From contig NZ_JABMJG010000008.1 of assembly GCF_013376045.1 (NCBI RefSeq), positions 1 through 64,000 of the forward strand: a stretch of DNA of 64,000 nucleotides, written 5' to 3'. A model generated the notes under the pieces. It saw nothing but the letters and a program-made list of their open reading frames with translations, was not told where the DNA came from and did not search any database. The position numbers and the translations under genes were made by a program. The stretch is from Variovorax sp. SG517 (GTDB taxonomy: Bacteria > Pseudomonadota > Gammaproteobacteria > Burkholderiales > Burkholderiaceae_C). Below are positions 46,336 to 54,543 of this stretch, one piece after another (within the stretch, counting starts at the first letter, position 1; each line of letters begins with the position of its first letter).

Positions 46336-47702
46336 ACGACTTCGGCTGGCGCGCCCTGGGCGCGGGCTCCACCCTTGCTGCGTACGCGGCACTCTGCGCG
46401 TCGATCTACCTGCGCGAGCACAGGCGAAAAGCTGCGGCCGCGCGCGATGCCGCAGCGCTTTCAGATGACAGCGACGAGCCCCCGGTGCTCGTGCTGTTCG
46501 CCAGCCAGACCGGCCAGGCCGAAGCCATCGCGTGGCAGACCGCCCGGCAGCTGGGCGCCGCGGGCATCCCGGCGCGCGTGATGGAACTGAACGCGCTGGA
46601 CGCCCCTGCGCTGGCCGCCGCGCGCCGCGCGCTGTTCATCGCCAGCACGTATGGCGAAGGCGATGCACCCGACGGCGCCAGCATGTTCGTCGAGCGAACG
46701 ATGACGGCGAATTCGCCACCCGCGCTGCCTTCGCTGGGCTACTCGGTGCTGGCCCTGGGCGACCGGCAGTACGCCAACTTCTGCGGCTTCGGCCGCGCGC
46801 TCGACGAGTGGCTGCAGGCCGCAGGCGCCACGCGCGAATTCGATCGCATCGAGGTCGACAACAGCGACCCGGCCGCGCTGGCGGCCTGGCAAGCGCAATG
46901 GGGCGCAGTGCCGGAGGGCGGCACTGGCGATGCGGCCCCTGCCAGCTTCGCCCAATGGCGGCTCGTTGCGCGCGAGCGCCTCAATCCGGGCAGCGCGGGC
47001 GGGCCGGTCTTCCACCTCGGGCTCGTACCGCAGTCGGGCCCCATGCCGCCCTGGGCCCCGGGCGACCTTGCGCAGGTGGCCGTGGCGAGCGATCCGAAGC
47101 GGCCGCGCGACTACTCCATCGCCTCGGTGCATGCCGACGGCGAACTGCAGCTGCTGGTGCGGCAGGAACAGCACCCGGACGGCACGCTCGGTGCCGCATC
47201 GGGCCTGCTCACGTCCACGCTCAGCATCGGCGACACGGTGGCCTTGCGCGTGCGGCCGCACCGGGGCTTCCGGCTGGACGGCAACGAGACGCGGCCGCTG
47301 ATCCTCGTGGGCAACGGAACCGGCATCGCGGGCCTGCGCGCGCATCTTCGGGCGCGCGCGGCCATGGGCAGGCACGACAACTGGCTGGTGTTCGGCGAGC
47401 GCCAGGCGGCCCACGACTTCCTCTATCGCGAAGAACTCGAAGCATGGCGGGCCGATGGCGTGCTCAAGCGGCTCGACATGGTCTTCTCGCGCGACCAGGC
47501 CGAGCGCTTCTACGTCCAGCACCGGCTGCTGCAGTCGGCCGACACTCTGCTGCGCTGGCTGCACGACGGCGCGGCCATCTACGTCTGCGGGAGCCTGCAA
47601 GGCATGGCCTCGGGCGTGGACGCGGCATTGCGCCAGATCGCCGGCGAGGCGTTGTTCAGCGAGCTGGCGACGAGCCGCCGCTACCGGCGCGACGTGTACT
47701 GA
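46332..47702 (+). CDS. membrane-anchored diflavin reductase (CysJ-like)
   Basis: 456 residues. An N-terminal membrane helix (about 7-27) is followed by basic residues, then a flavodoxin domain (FASQTGQAEAIAWQTARQLG near 55, STYGEGDAPDG, ALGDRQYANFCGFG) and a ferredoxin-NADP reductase module (RDYSIAS for FAD, GNGTGIAGLRAHLR for NADPH, ERFYVQHRL). It should take electrons from NADPH through FAD and FMN at the cytoplasmic membrane face and deliver them to a membrane partner; the PepSY protein in the same operon is the obvious one. It is not assimilatory CysJ, because no CysI is present. Confidence 0.86.
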   Translation: MNDFGWRALGAGSTLAAYAALCASIYLREHRRKAAAARDAAALSDDSDEPPVLVLFASQTGQAEAIAWQTARQLGAAGIPARVMELNALDAPALAAARRALFIASTYGEGDAPDGASMFVERTMTANSPPALPSLGYSVLALGDRQYANFCGFGRALDEWLQAAGATREFDRIEVDNSDPAALAAWQAQWGAVPEGGTGDAAPASFAQWRLVARERLNPGSAGGPVFHLGLVPQSGPMPPWAPGDLAQVAVASDPKRPRDYSIASVHADGELQLLVRQEQHPDGTLGAASGLLTSTLSIGDTVALRVRPHRGFRLDGNETRPLILVGNGTGIAGLRAHLRARAAMGRHDNWLVFGERQAAHDFLYREELEAWRADGVLKRLDMVFSRDQAERFYVQHRLLQSADTLLRWLHDGAAIYVCGSLQGMASGVDAALRQIAGEALFSELATSRRYRRDVY

Positions 47703-47786
47703 GGCTCGGCAGCCCTGCGAGCTTTCGTTGCACAACAGCAACGCGCCTGCCACGTTCGTTAATTAATTCGACTCAATTGTTAATTT

Positions 47787-47807
47787 TGATATTGAGAACC
47801 AATATCA
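47787..47807. promoter_or_regulatory. Fur-box-like palindrome before the TonB receptor gene
   Basis: TGATATTG (47787-47794), five bases, CAATATCA (47800-47807): a perfect 8-bp inverted repeat in an AT-rich patch, overlapping TATCAT (47803-47808) as a possible -10. The receptor start is 133 bases downstream. Confidence 0.65.
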
Positions 47808-47939
47808 TTCGCAGCGATTTGCGACACCTCGCGAATCGACTCACCCAGCCAGTCCCCCTCGTTTCTCCGACCCAGGAATGCAGGCCGCCCGGACATCGCC
47901 AGTCGAGTCCTGCCGCCCGCCCCTTTCGGAGAAAACTTC

Positions 47940-50333
47940 ATGGCCTACATCAAGAGCCGCAAACACACCGTTGCGCGCGCCGTTCCTCACCTCTCGGGCG
48001 CTGCCGCCGCCACGCTGCTGGCCATTGCGGCACCCGGCGCCCTGGCCCAATCGGGAGGCGCCCTTCCCGAAGTCCGCGTGCAGGACACCGCCACCGCCGA
48101 CTACAAGACCGACAACTCGTCGAACCCCAAGTTCACGGCCCCGCTCGTGAACACGCCCCAGACCATCCAGGTCATCAAGGAACAGATCATTCGCGACCAG
48201 GGCGCGACCACGCTGACCGAGGCGCTGCGCAACACGCCCGGCGTGGGCACCTTCTTCCTCGGGGAGAACGGCAACACCAACACCGGCGACGCCGTCTTCA
48301 TGCGCGGCTTCGACAGCTCCAGCGCCATCTTCGTCGACGGCATCCGCGACCTGGGCTCGGTCTCGCGCGACATATTCAACATCGAACAGGTTGAAGTCGT
48401 GAAGGGTCCCTCGGGCACCGACGTAGGCCGCACCTCGCCCACCGGCTACATCAACCTCGTCACCAAGAAGCCCAAGCTCGAGGACAGCTTCCTGGGCTCC
48501 CTGAGCTTCGGCAGCGCCGACTTCAAGCGCGGCAGTGTCGACTGGAACAAGTCGCTCAGCGGTGCCAACGGCATCGGCGCGGCCTTCCGCCTGAACGCGG
48601 TGAGCGAAGACGGCGGCGTGGCGGGCCGCGACTTCGTCAAGAACAAGCGCTGGGCGATCGCGCCTTCTCTCGCCCTCGGCCTGAACAGCCCGACGCGCAT
48701 CTTCCTCGACTACCTGCACGTCAAGCAGAACAACGTCCCCGACGGCGGCGTGCCCACCATCGGCCTTCCGGGCTACACCACGCCCGACGCCACCGCGATC
48801 AACCGCGGCCTGGCCCGCCGCACCTACCTGAATTACGCGCCGCGCGTCGATTCGAGCAACTTCTACGGCACCAGCTCGGACTTCGACAACGTCACGGCCG
48901 ACATGTTCACCGCGCGCATCGAGCACGACCTCACGCCCGACATCACCATCCGCAACACCACGCGCTACGGCAAGACCTCGCAGGACTACATGCTGACGTC
49001 CTTCATGGGCGGCGGCCTGACGTCGACGAACGGCGCCGGCACCCTGCCCGCGGCGAACTCGGGCTTCCTGAACACGGTGATCCCGACGATCCCGGCAAGC
49101 TGGACGATCACGCGCAACCTGCCCACCAACAAGGACCAGGAAAACACGATCTTCACCAACCAGACGAGCGTGTCGGCCAAGTTCAACACGGGCAGCATCA
49201 GCCACTCGTTCAACGGCGGCCTCGAATTCATCCGCGAGAAGCAGACCGCCAACAACTTCTACGCACCAGGCTTTGCGAGCGTGGGCACCACGCTGGCCGC
49301 TGCCGGCTCGTGGCCCGCCGCCAACCTCTACAACCCGAACCCCTACGTGAGCGGCTACAACCGCATCGCCAACGGCACCGGCTCGGAGGGCAGCACCGAC
49401 ACCATCGGCCTGTACGCCTTCGATACGCTGAAGTTCAACGAGCAATGGCAGCTGACCGCCGGCCTGCGCTACGACCACTACTCGACCACCTACAACGCCA
49501 CCGCCCTGACGCTGGCGCGCAGCGGCAACGGCCCGCAGACCGCGACCATCACGCCGACCAGCCTGAAGCTGTCGGACAACCTGCTCTCCGGCAAGATCGG
49601 CCTGGTCTACAAGCCGACCGAGAACAGCAGCGTCTACGCGGCCTACGGCACCGCGGCGCAACCGCCGGGCGGCGCCAACTTCCAGCTGGCCGCCGGCGGC
49701 ACCGGCAACAGCACCGGACGCACCGACTTCCTGCCGCAAAAGGCCAAGACCTACGAACTCGGCACCAAGTGGGACGTGATGAACAAGCGCGTGGCCCTGA
49801 CTGCGGCGCTCTATCGCACGGACGTGAGCAACGAGGTGGTGCAGGACTCGGTCACGCAACAGTACTTCCAGACCGGCAAGAAGCGCGTGCAGGGCGTGGA
49901 ACTCGGCGTGTCGGGGGCGCTGACCGACAACTGGGGCGTGAGCTCGGGCTTCACCACCATGAACACCCGCGTGCTGAGCGGCCCCTCGGTGCTGGCGGAC
50001 GGCTCGACCGCCCTCGCCTACACACCGAAGAAGGCCTTCACGCTATGGACCACCTACCAGTTCCCGTTCGGCCTCACGCTCGGCGGCGGCGCGCGCTACA
50101 ACGGCAAGCTGCAGCGCGGCACCGACGGAGCGGTGGGCACGCCGGCTTATGTCGATTCGTACTGGGTGTTCGACGCGATGGCGTCCTATCGCATCAGCAA
50201 AAACATCGACATCCAGCTGAACGTCTACAACCTGTTCAACAAGGACTACGTGGCGGCCATCAACAAGAGCGGCTACCGCTACACGCCGGGCATCCCCCGA
50301 TCGGCCAAGATCACCGCGAACTTCGCATTCTGA
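47940..50333 (+). CDS. TonB-dependent siderophore receptor (catecholate type, Fiu-like)
   Basis: 797 residues. Signal peptide to about residue 36 (GALAQS). The plug domain has TPQTIQVIKEQIIRDQGATT, ALRNTPGV, FMRGFDSSSAIFVDGIRD and VEVVKGPSG. The long C-terminal beta-barrel ends in phenylalanine (TANFAF) as outer-membrane insertion requires. It imports ferric siderophores using TonB-ExbBD. The close plug pattern and the adjacent PiuC hydroxylase suggest a Fiu/PiuA-type catecholate receptor; ligand not proven. Confidence 0.92.
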   Translation: MAYIKSRKHTVARAVPHLSGAAAATLLAIAAPGALAQSGGALPEVRVQDTATADYKTDNSSNPKFTAPLVNTPQTIQVIKEQIIRDQGATTLTEALRNTPGVGTFFLGENGNTNTGDAVFMRGFDSSSAIFVDGIRDLGSVSRDIFNIEQVEVVKGPSGTDVGRTSPTGYINLVTKKPKLEDSFLGSLSFGSADFKRGSVDWNKSLSGANGIGAAFRLNAVSEDGGVAGRDFVKNKRWAIAPSLALGLNSPTRIFLDYLHVKQNNVPDGGVPTIGLPGYTTPDATAINRGLARRTYLNYAPRVDSSNFYGTSSDFDNVTADMFTARIEHDLTPDITIRNTTRYGKTSQDYMLTSFMGGGLTSTNGAGTLPAANSGFLNTVIPTIPASWTITRNLPTNKDQENTIFTNQTSVSAKFNTGSISHSFNGGLEFIREKQTANNFYAPGFASVGTTLAAAGSWPAANLYNPNPYVSGYNRIANGTGSEGSTDTIGLYAFDTLKFNEQWQLTAGLRYDHYSTTYNATALTLARSGNGPQTATITPTSLKLSDNLLSGKIGLVYKPTENSSVYAAYGTAAQPPGGANFQLAAGGTGNSTGRTDFLPQKAKTYELGTKWDVMNKRVALTAALYRTDVSNEVVQDSVTQQYFQTGKKRVQGVELGVSGALTDNWGVSSGFTTMNTRVLSGPSVLADGSTALAYTPKKAFTLWTTYQFPFGLTLGGGARYNGKLQRGTDGAVGTPAYVDSYWVFDAMASYRISKNIDIQLNVYNLFNKDYVAAINKSGYRYTPGIPRSAKITANFAF

Positions 50334-50380
50334 CGGCCTCCTTGCGTGCACCGGCCTCGCCCGGTGCGGTGCGACACTCG

Positions 50381-50406
50381 AGCCCCGGCCCGCGCCGGGG
50401 CTTTTC
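50381..50406 (+). terminator. intrinsic terminator between the receptor and piuC
   Basis: AGCCCCGG (50381-50388), loop CCCGCG, CCGGGGCT (50395-50402), then TTTC. It lies 47 bases past the receptor stop and only 22 bases before piuC, so expression of piuC depends on read-through or on a promoter not evident here. Confidence 0.7.
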
Positions 50407-50427
50407 TCATTGCGGAGTTCCCGAAAA

Positions 50428-51108
50428 ATGATGCTGCATGTGCCCGAAGTGCTGAGCCCCGAGCAGGTGCGCGAAATGCGCGCCGCGCTCGACGCCAGGC
50501 AATGGACCGACGGCCGCGAGACGGTCGGTGCGCAGGGTGCGCAGGTCAAGCGCAACCGCCAGCTGCCGGAGCATTCGCCGATCGGCAAGGAACTGGGCGG
50601 CATCGTGCTCGCCGCGCTGGCTCGGAATGCGCTCTTCTTCTCGGCCGCGCTTCCGTCGCGCTTCGTACCGCCGCTTTTCAACCGCTATGAAGGGGGCGAG
50701 CACTACGGCGTCCACGTCGACGGCGCGGTGCGGGCCGTGCCCGGCAGCGGGCAGCAGCTGCGCACGGACCTGTCGTGCACCCTTTTTCTTTGCGACCCGG
50801 AAGACTACGAGGGCGGCGAACTGGAAGTGATCGACACCTACGGCTCGCACGAAGTGAAGCTGCCGGCCGGCGATCTCATTCTTTACCCGGCGAGCAGCCT
50901 TCACCGCGTCCAGCCCGTGACAAGGGGGGCGCGGGTCTGCTCGTTCTTCTGGCTGCAGAGCATGGTGCGTAGCGACCAGCAGCGCGGCATGCTTTTCGAG
51001 CTGGACCAGAACATCCAGAAGCTGCGCGCGCGCCTGGGCGAATGCGAGGAAACCGTGGCGCTGACGGGGCACTACCACAACCTGCTGCGGCTCTGGTCGG
51101 AGGTCTGA
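50428..51108 (+). CDS. piuC: PKHD-type Fe(II)/2-oxoglutarate hydroxylase PiuC (YbiX)
   Basis: 226 residues of the PKHD hydroxylase family. Iron ligands: His and Asp in HYGVHVDGAVR and the distal His in SSLHRVQPVTRG, with the 2-oxoglutarate arginine following. FNRYEGGEHYG and DPEDYEGGELEV are family landmarks. Partners of Fiu/PiuA receptors carry this gene; the substrate, perhaps the siderophore or receptor, is not known. ATGs at 50428 and 50431 are both possible. Confidence 0.9.
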   Translation: MMLHVPEVLSPEQVREMRAALDARQWTDGRETVGAQGAQVKRNRQLPEHSPIGKELGGIVLAALARNALFFSAALPSRFVPPLFNRYEGGEHYGVHVDGAVRAVPGSGQQLRTDLSCTLFLCDPEDYEGGELEVIDTYGSHEVKLPAGDLILYPASSLHRVQPVTRGARVCSFFWLQSMVRSDQQRGMLFELDQNIQKLRARLGECEETVALTGHYHNLLRLWSEV

Positions 51109-51153
51109 TTTTTCAGCGGGCCGGGTGTTGCATGAATCAGTAACACATAGTTA

Positions 51154-51183
51154 TTGTGAATGCGATGGATTCTTATTTATAAT
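51154..51183 (+). promoter_or_regulatory. promoter of bfd-tonB-exbBD with Fur-like spacer
   Basis: TTGTGA (51154-51159), 18 bases, TATAAT (51178-51183), 40 bases before bfd. The spacer and edges hold GAATGCGATGGATTC, a GAAT/ATTC dyad resembling a degenerate Fur box. Confidence 0.6.
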
Positions 51184-51223
51184 CATCCACATCCAACAGC
51201 CAGCCAACTGAGCTTTCACCGCC

Positions 51224-51496
51224 ATGATCGTTTGTGTCTGCCGCCGAGTCTCCGACCGCGAAATCGCACGTCACGTGCGGGCCGGCATGACTTTCGACGA
51301 AGTCCAGTTCGAACTTGGCGTGGCCACCCAGTGTGGCCAATGTGAAGGCTGCGCGCGCGATATCGTCGCGCAGTGCAGCGCTTCGCACCCGGTCGCCGCA
51401 TTGAATTGCGAATCGGGCCCGAGAGCGATCCAGCTTGCCAACTCCATCAAGGAAAGCAAAGCATGGAACTCGTCTCGGCAATCGGCGGCAGCCTGA
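51224..51496 (+). CDS. bfd: bacterioferritin-associated ferredoxin Bfd-like [2Fe-2S] protein
   Basis: 90 residues. The four cluster cysteines are Cys4 and Cys6 (MIVCVCRRVS) and Cys37 and Cys40 (QCGQC), with an additional Cys43. Bfd reduces the bacterioferritin haem to release stored iron; the bfr gene is 8 kb upstream in this window. The C-terminal 35 residues are longer than in E. coli Bfd. First gene of the unit leading to tonB. Confidence 0.9.
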   Translation: MIVCVCRRVSDREIARHVRAGMTFDEVQFELGVATQCGQCEGCARDIVAQCSASHPVAALNCESGPRAIQLANSIKESKAWNSSRQSAAA

Positions 51497-51537
51497 TCCT
51501 CGTCGCTGGTTCGGCCTGGTGGATCTTTCGCAAGTAG
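51463..51537 (+). CDS. 24-residue membrane micro-protein between bfd and tonB
   Basis: ATG at 51463 preceded by GGAAAG at a good distance. The product begins MELVSAIGGSLILVAGSA and ends WWIFRK: one hydrophobic helix with a positive C-terminus. It overlaps the last 34 bases of bfd in another frame and ends 76 bases before tonB. Such small single-pass peptides can stabilise membrane complexes, but no family is recognised and it could be chance. Confidence 0.4.
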   Translation: MELVSAIGGSLILVAGSAWWIFRK

Positions 51538-51612
51538 CGCCAGTGGCGTCTTCGTAGCGGTTTTGCTGCAATCGGGGCACCTTTGGCGGTGCCCGCATTC
51601 GAATGGTTGATC

Positions 51613-52305
51613 GTGTCTGACCGCTTCGCCCCCCCTCCTTCCCTCTTCGGCCTTTCGCGCAATGTCGTCATTGCCGGAGGGGTCGTCCTGTTTCACGCTG
51701 CTGCGCTGTGGGCGCTCCAGAGTGGCCTGCTGCGCCGCGCCGCTGAAGTGGTGATCCCCGTGGAGATCATCAGCCAGCTCGTGGAGCCGCCCAAGCCGGC
51801 CCCTCCCCCGCCGCCTCCGCCCCCACCGCCGGAAAAGAAGGTGGTCAAGTCGCCGCCTCCTCCGCGGCCGCAGGCGATCCGGGAACCCAAGCCGACCCCG
51901 GCGCCCAACGCGCCGACAGGCAGCGTCGAGCCCCCGCCGCCGCCGGCCCCCATTCCGCCGCCCGCTCCCGAGCCGCCGCCGGCGCCGCCTCCCGCACCGC
52001 CGGCGCCCAAGCTGGTTGAGATCAGCGAAGGCCAGACGCAGTACGTGCGCGAGCCGCGCGTGGTGTTTCCCGCAATGAGCAGGCGCCTGGGCGAATCCGG
52101 CGTCGTGGTCGTTGCCGTGTATTTCAACAGCGCGGGCATCCCCAAGCGGGCCGAAATCTTCAAGTCCAGCGGCTTCGAGCGGCTCGACCAGGCCGCGCGC
52201 GAAGCGCTGATGTCCTCCCAAGTGACGCCGTTCAAGCAGCCGGGGGCCAACGAGGCCACGGTCTACATGCTGAAGGCGCCCATCCGGTTCAATCTTTCCC
52301 AGTAA
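51613..52305 (+). CDS. tonB: energy transducer TonB
   Basis: 230 residues from GTG at 51613. A membrane helix (about 17-36, VVIAGGVVLFHAAALWALQ) leads to a long proline-rich spacer (55-145, runs of Pro with Lys/Glu) and a C-terminal TonB domain with YVREPRVVFPAMSRRLGESG and AREALMSSQVTPFKQ. It transmits proton-motive force to outer-membrane receptors. No ATG exists in frame; GTG at 51589 or TTG at 51583 are alternative starts. Confidence 0.93.
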   Translation: MSDRFAPPPSLFGLSRNVVIAGGVVLFHAAALWALQSGLLRRAAEVVIPVEIISQLVEPPKPAPPPPPPPPPPEKKVVKSPPPPRPQAIREPKPTPAPNAPTGSVEPPPPPAPIPPPAPEPPPAPPPAPPAPKLVEISEGQTQYVREPRVVFPAMSRRLGESGVVVVAVYFNSAGIPKRAEIFKSSGFERLDQAAREALMSSQVTPFKQPGANEATVYMLKAPIRFNLSQ

Positions 52306-52323
52306 TTTTTTGGAGTAGTACGC

Positions 52324-53040
52324 ATGGATTCTCAATTCGGCTTGATGAACGTCTGGAATCAGGGCGACTTCGTCACCAAGGCCGTGGCGGTGCTGCTGAT
52401 CGGCATGTCGCTCGCGTCGTGGATCGTGATCATCGTCAAGGCGCTCGACGTCATCCGCTACAAGCGCCTGGCCAAGCACTCGCAGGACTTCTGGCACAGC
52501 GAAGACTTCGCCACCGCCCTGAACAAGCTGGGCAAGGACGACAGCAACCCCTTCCGCGCGCTGGCCCTCGAAGGCCGCGAGGCGGCTGCCCACCACCGCA
52601 ACACCAAGGCCCACCTGCACGATGCTCTGGACGTGAGCGACTGGATCACGCGCGCGCTGCGCAACGGCATCGACGCCTTCACCGCCCGCCTGCAGACCGG
52701 CCTGGCGATCCTGGCTTCGGTCGGCTCGACGGCTCCGTTCATCGGCCTCTTCGGCACCGTGTGGGGCATCTATCACGCCCTCATGAGCATCGGCTCGGCC
52801 GGCCAGGCGACCATCGACAAGGTGGCGGGCCCGATCGGCGAGGCGCTGATCATGACGGCGCTCGGCCTGGCCGTGGCCATTCCCGCGGTGCTGGGCTACA
52901 ACGCACTGGTGCGCGGCAACAAGTTCGTGCTGACCAAGCTCAACGCCTTCGCCCACGACCTGCACGCCTACTTCGTGACGGGTGCCCGCGTCCAGAGCGG
53001 CAGCGGTGACGCTATCGTGGTTCCGCTCAAGAAGGGCTGA
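52324..53040 (+). CDS. exbB: biopolymer transport protein ExbB
   Basis: 238 residues with three membrane helices: near 15-40, and the pair around 140-165 and 180-205 (SVGSTAPFIGLFGTVWGIYHAL and GEALIMTALGLAVAIPAVLGYN). These carry the proton-path Thr residues of the ExbB/MotA family. It forms the pentameric channel that energises TonB. 18 bases after tonB. Confidence 0.95.
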   Translation: MDSQFGLMNVWNQGDFVTKAVAVLLIGMSLASWIVIIVKALDVIRYKRLAKHSQDFWHSEDFATALNKLGKDDSNPFRALALEGREAAAHHRNTKAHLHDALDVSDWITRALRNGIDAFTARLQTGLAILASVGSTAPFIGLFGTVWGIYHALMSIGSAGQATIDKVAGPIGEALIMTALGLAVAIPAVLGYNALVRGNKFVLTKLNAFAHDLHAYFVTGARVQSGSGDAIVVPLKKG

Positions 53041-53045
53041 GCATC

Positions 53046-53459
53046 ATGGCCTTCGGAACACAAGACGAACCCGATGAGGTGATGAACGAGATCAACATGA
53101 CGCCGCTGGTCGACGTCATGCTGGTGCTGCTCATCATCTTCATCATCACCGTGCCGGTGATGAAGCACGCGGTCAACATCGACCTTCCTCGCGCCACGAG
53201 CGAGCCCGAACAGCCCAAGCCGCAGAACATCCTGTTCAGCGTCACGGCCGACGGCACCTACTACTGGAACGAGCAGAAGATCGACGACAGCGAGCTGCCG
53301 GGGCGCCTCGCCGCGGAAGCCGCCAAGGAACCGCAGCCCGAATTGCACATCCGCGGCGACAAGGCCGTTCGCTACGAGCGCGTGGCCAAGGCGATGTCGG
53401 AAGCCCGGGAAGCCGGCGTGCGCAAGATCGGCTTCGTCACCGAACCTGACGCGAAGTGA
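53046..53459 (+). CDS. exbD: biopolymer transport protein ExbD
   Basis: 137 residues with one N-terminal membrane helix holding the essential aspartate (MTPLVDVMLVLLIIFIIT), then a periplasmic domain (PQPELHIRGDKAVRYERVAKAM). Works with ExbB. It is 5 bases after exbB. Confidence 0.95.
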   Translation: MAFGTQDEPDEVMNEINMTPLVDVMLVLLIIFIITVPVMKHAVNIDLPRATSEPEQPKPQNILFSVTADGTYYWNEQKIDDSELPGRLAAEAAKEPQPELHIRGDKAVRYERVAKAMSEAREAGVRKIGFVTEPDAK

Positions 53460-53501
53460 CCTGAAGGAAAAGTCACAAGGAAAAAAAGTTAATCACGACG
53501 A

Positions 53502-53531
53502 TTGACTTCTACTTGCGAATCATTATCATTC
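53502..53531 (+). promoter_or_regulatory. hemP promoter overlapped by a Fur box
   Basis: TTGACT (53502-53507), 16 bases, TATCAT (53524-53529). GCGAATCATTATCATTC (53515-53531) overlies the -10 and strongly resembles half-sites of the Fur consensus (AATGATAATGATT on the other strand). Confidence 0.75.
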
Positions 53532-53559
53532 AGTCATCGCTTCGATAAGGGAACTCAAG

Positions 53560-53772
53560 ATGCCAGCCACACCGAATGCCTTCTCTGTCCTGAACCATCC
53601 TTCGCTCGACCAATCGGGTGGCGGCCATGCGTCCATCCAGGCAACGCGTCCGGTACCAATGCTCGAAAGCACGGAGCTCCTGAAAGGAAGCAAGACCGTG
53701 GGCATCATGCACAACGGCTCCCTCTACCGGCTGCAAGCCACCAAACTCGGCAAGCTGATCCTGACCAAGTAA
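53560..53772 (+). CDS. hemP: hemin uptake protein HemP
   Basis: 70 residues. The HemP/HmuP core is at the C-terminus: GSKTVGIMHNGSLYRLQATK then LGKLILTK. In Burkholderia-type bacteria HemP/HmuP is a small regulator needed to activate haem-receptor expression. It has its own Fur-controlled promoter 100 bases after exbD. No haem receptor gene is in the window. Confidence 0.88.
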   Translation: MPATPNAFSVLNHPSLDQSGGGHASIQATRPVPMLESTELLKGSKTVGIMHNGSLYRLQATKLGKLILTK

Positions 53773-53908
53773 GTCACCCAGCCCGCCCTTCGCGCAAGTT
53801 TCATCGTGGGGCGACTCAAGGAGACTCATCTCCGAAGGGTCGTTTTTTGCTAGCCAACGGTTTTCCGACTAGCCAAGCTTTTTTTCCACGCTGAAGCAGT
53901 CCCAAACG

Positions 53909-53936
53909 AAAACGCCGACCTCGAAGTCGGCGTTTT
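53909..53936. terminator. bidirectional terminator between hemP and the GlcG-like gene
   Basis: AAAACGCCGAC (53909-53919), loop CTCGAA, GTCGGCGTTTT (53926-53936): a perfect 11-bp stem with A/T flanks on both sides. Confidence 0.85.
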
Positions 53937-53957
53937 GCATTGCGCGAAAGAAAAGAA

Positions 53958-54365
53958 TCAGAGGCCGAGAGCCGCAATGCCGGCCTTGGCGATCTGCGCG
54001 TCTTCGTTCGACTTCACGCCGCTCACGCCGACGGCACCGATCACGTGGCCGTCCTTGACGATCGGCACGCCGCCTTCGAGCAGGCCCTGCACTTCGGGCG
54101 CCGTCAGGAACGCCGTGCGGCCGCCGTTGATGATGTCTTCGTAGACCTTGCTCTCGCGGCGGCCCATGGCAGCCGTATGTGCCTTGGCGGGTGCGATGTG
54201 CGAGGAGAGCGCAGCGGCGCCGTCCAGGCGCTGCAGCCACAGCAGGTTGCCGGCGTCGTCCGAGATCGCGATGGTCACTGCCCAGTTGTTCTTGAGGGCT
54301 TCGGCCTCGGCTGCTGCGGCAACGGCCTTGACGTCGGCGAGTTCGAGGAAGGATTTGGTCTTCAT
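53958..54365 (-). CDS. GlcG/HbpS-family haem-degrading/binding protein
   Basis: 135 residues of the GlcG/HbpS (DUF336) fold: VTIAISDDAGNLLWLQRLDGAA near residue 29, HIAPAKAHTAAMGRRES, and the GGVPIVKDGHVIGAVGVSG signature near 97. HbpS binds haem and senses redox in Streptomyces, and GlcG is cotranscribed with glycolate oxidase; the role here is unproven, though the position beside hemP favours haem. No signal peptide. It converges on hemP across a shared terminator. Confidence 0.85.
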   Translation of the reverse strand: MKTKSFLELADVKAVAAAAEAEALKNNWAVTIAISDDAGNLLWLQRLDGAAALSSHIAPAKAHTAAMGRRESKVYEDIINGGRTAFLTAPEVQGLLEGGVPIVKDGHVIGAVGVSGVKSNEDAQIAKAGIAALGL

Positions 54366-54543
54366 GATGGATGAGCTCTGCTTGCGTGAAAACCCAAGAG
54401 CATAACGGCCATGCCGCAGCCGCTACGCCAAGGCGGCTTCAGGGCTTGGGAACACCCCGCATACGGTCTTTTCGATACCCCCTCTTGCGGCCCCCTAGAA
54501 TGCGCCCAACTGCATCCTTGCAGCAACCACAGGAGCTCCGGCC

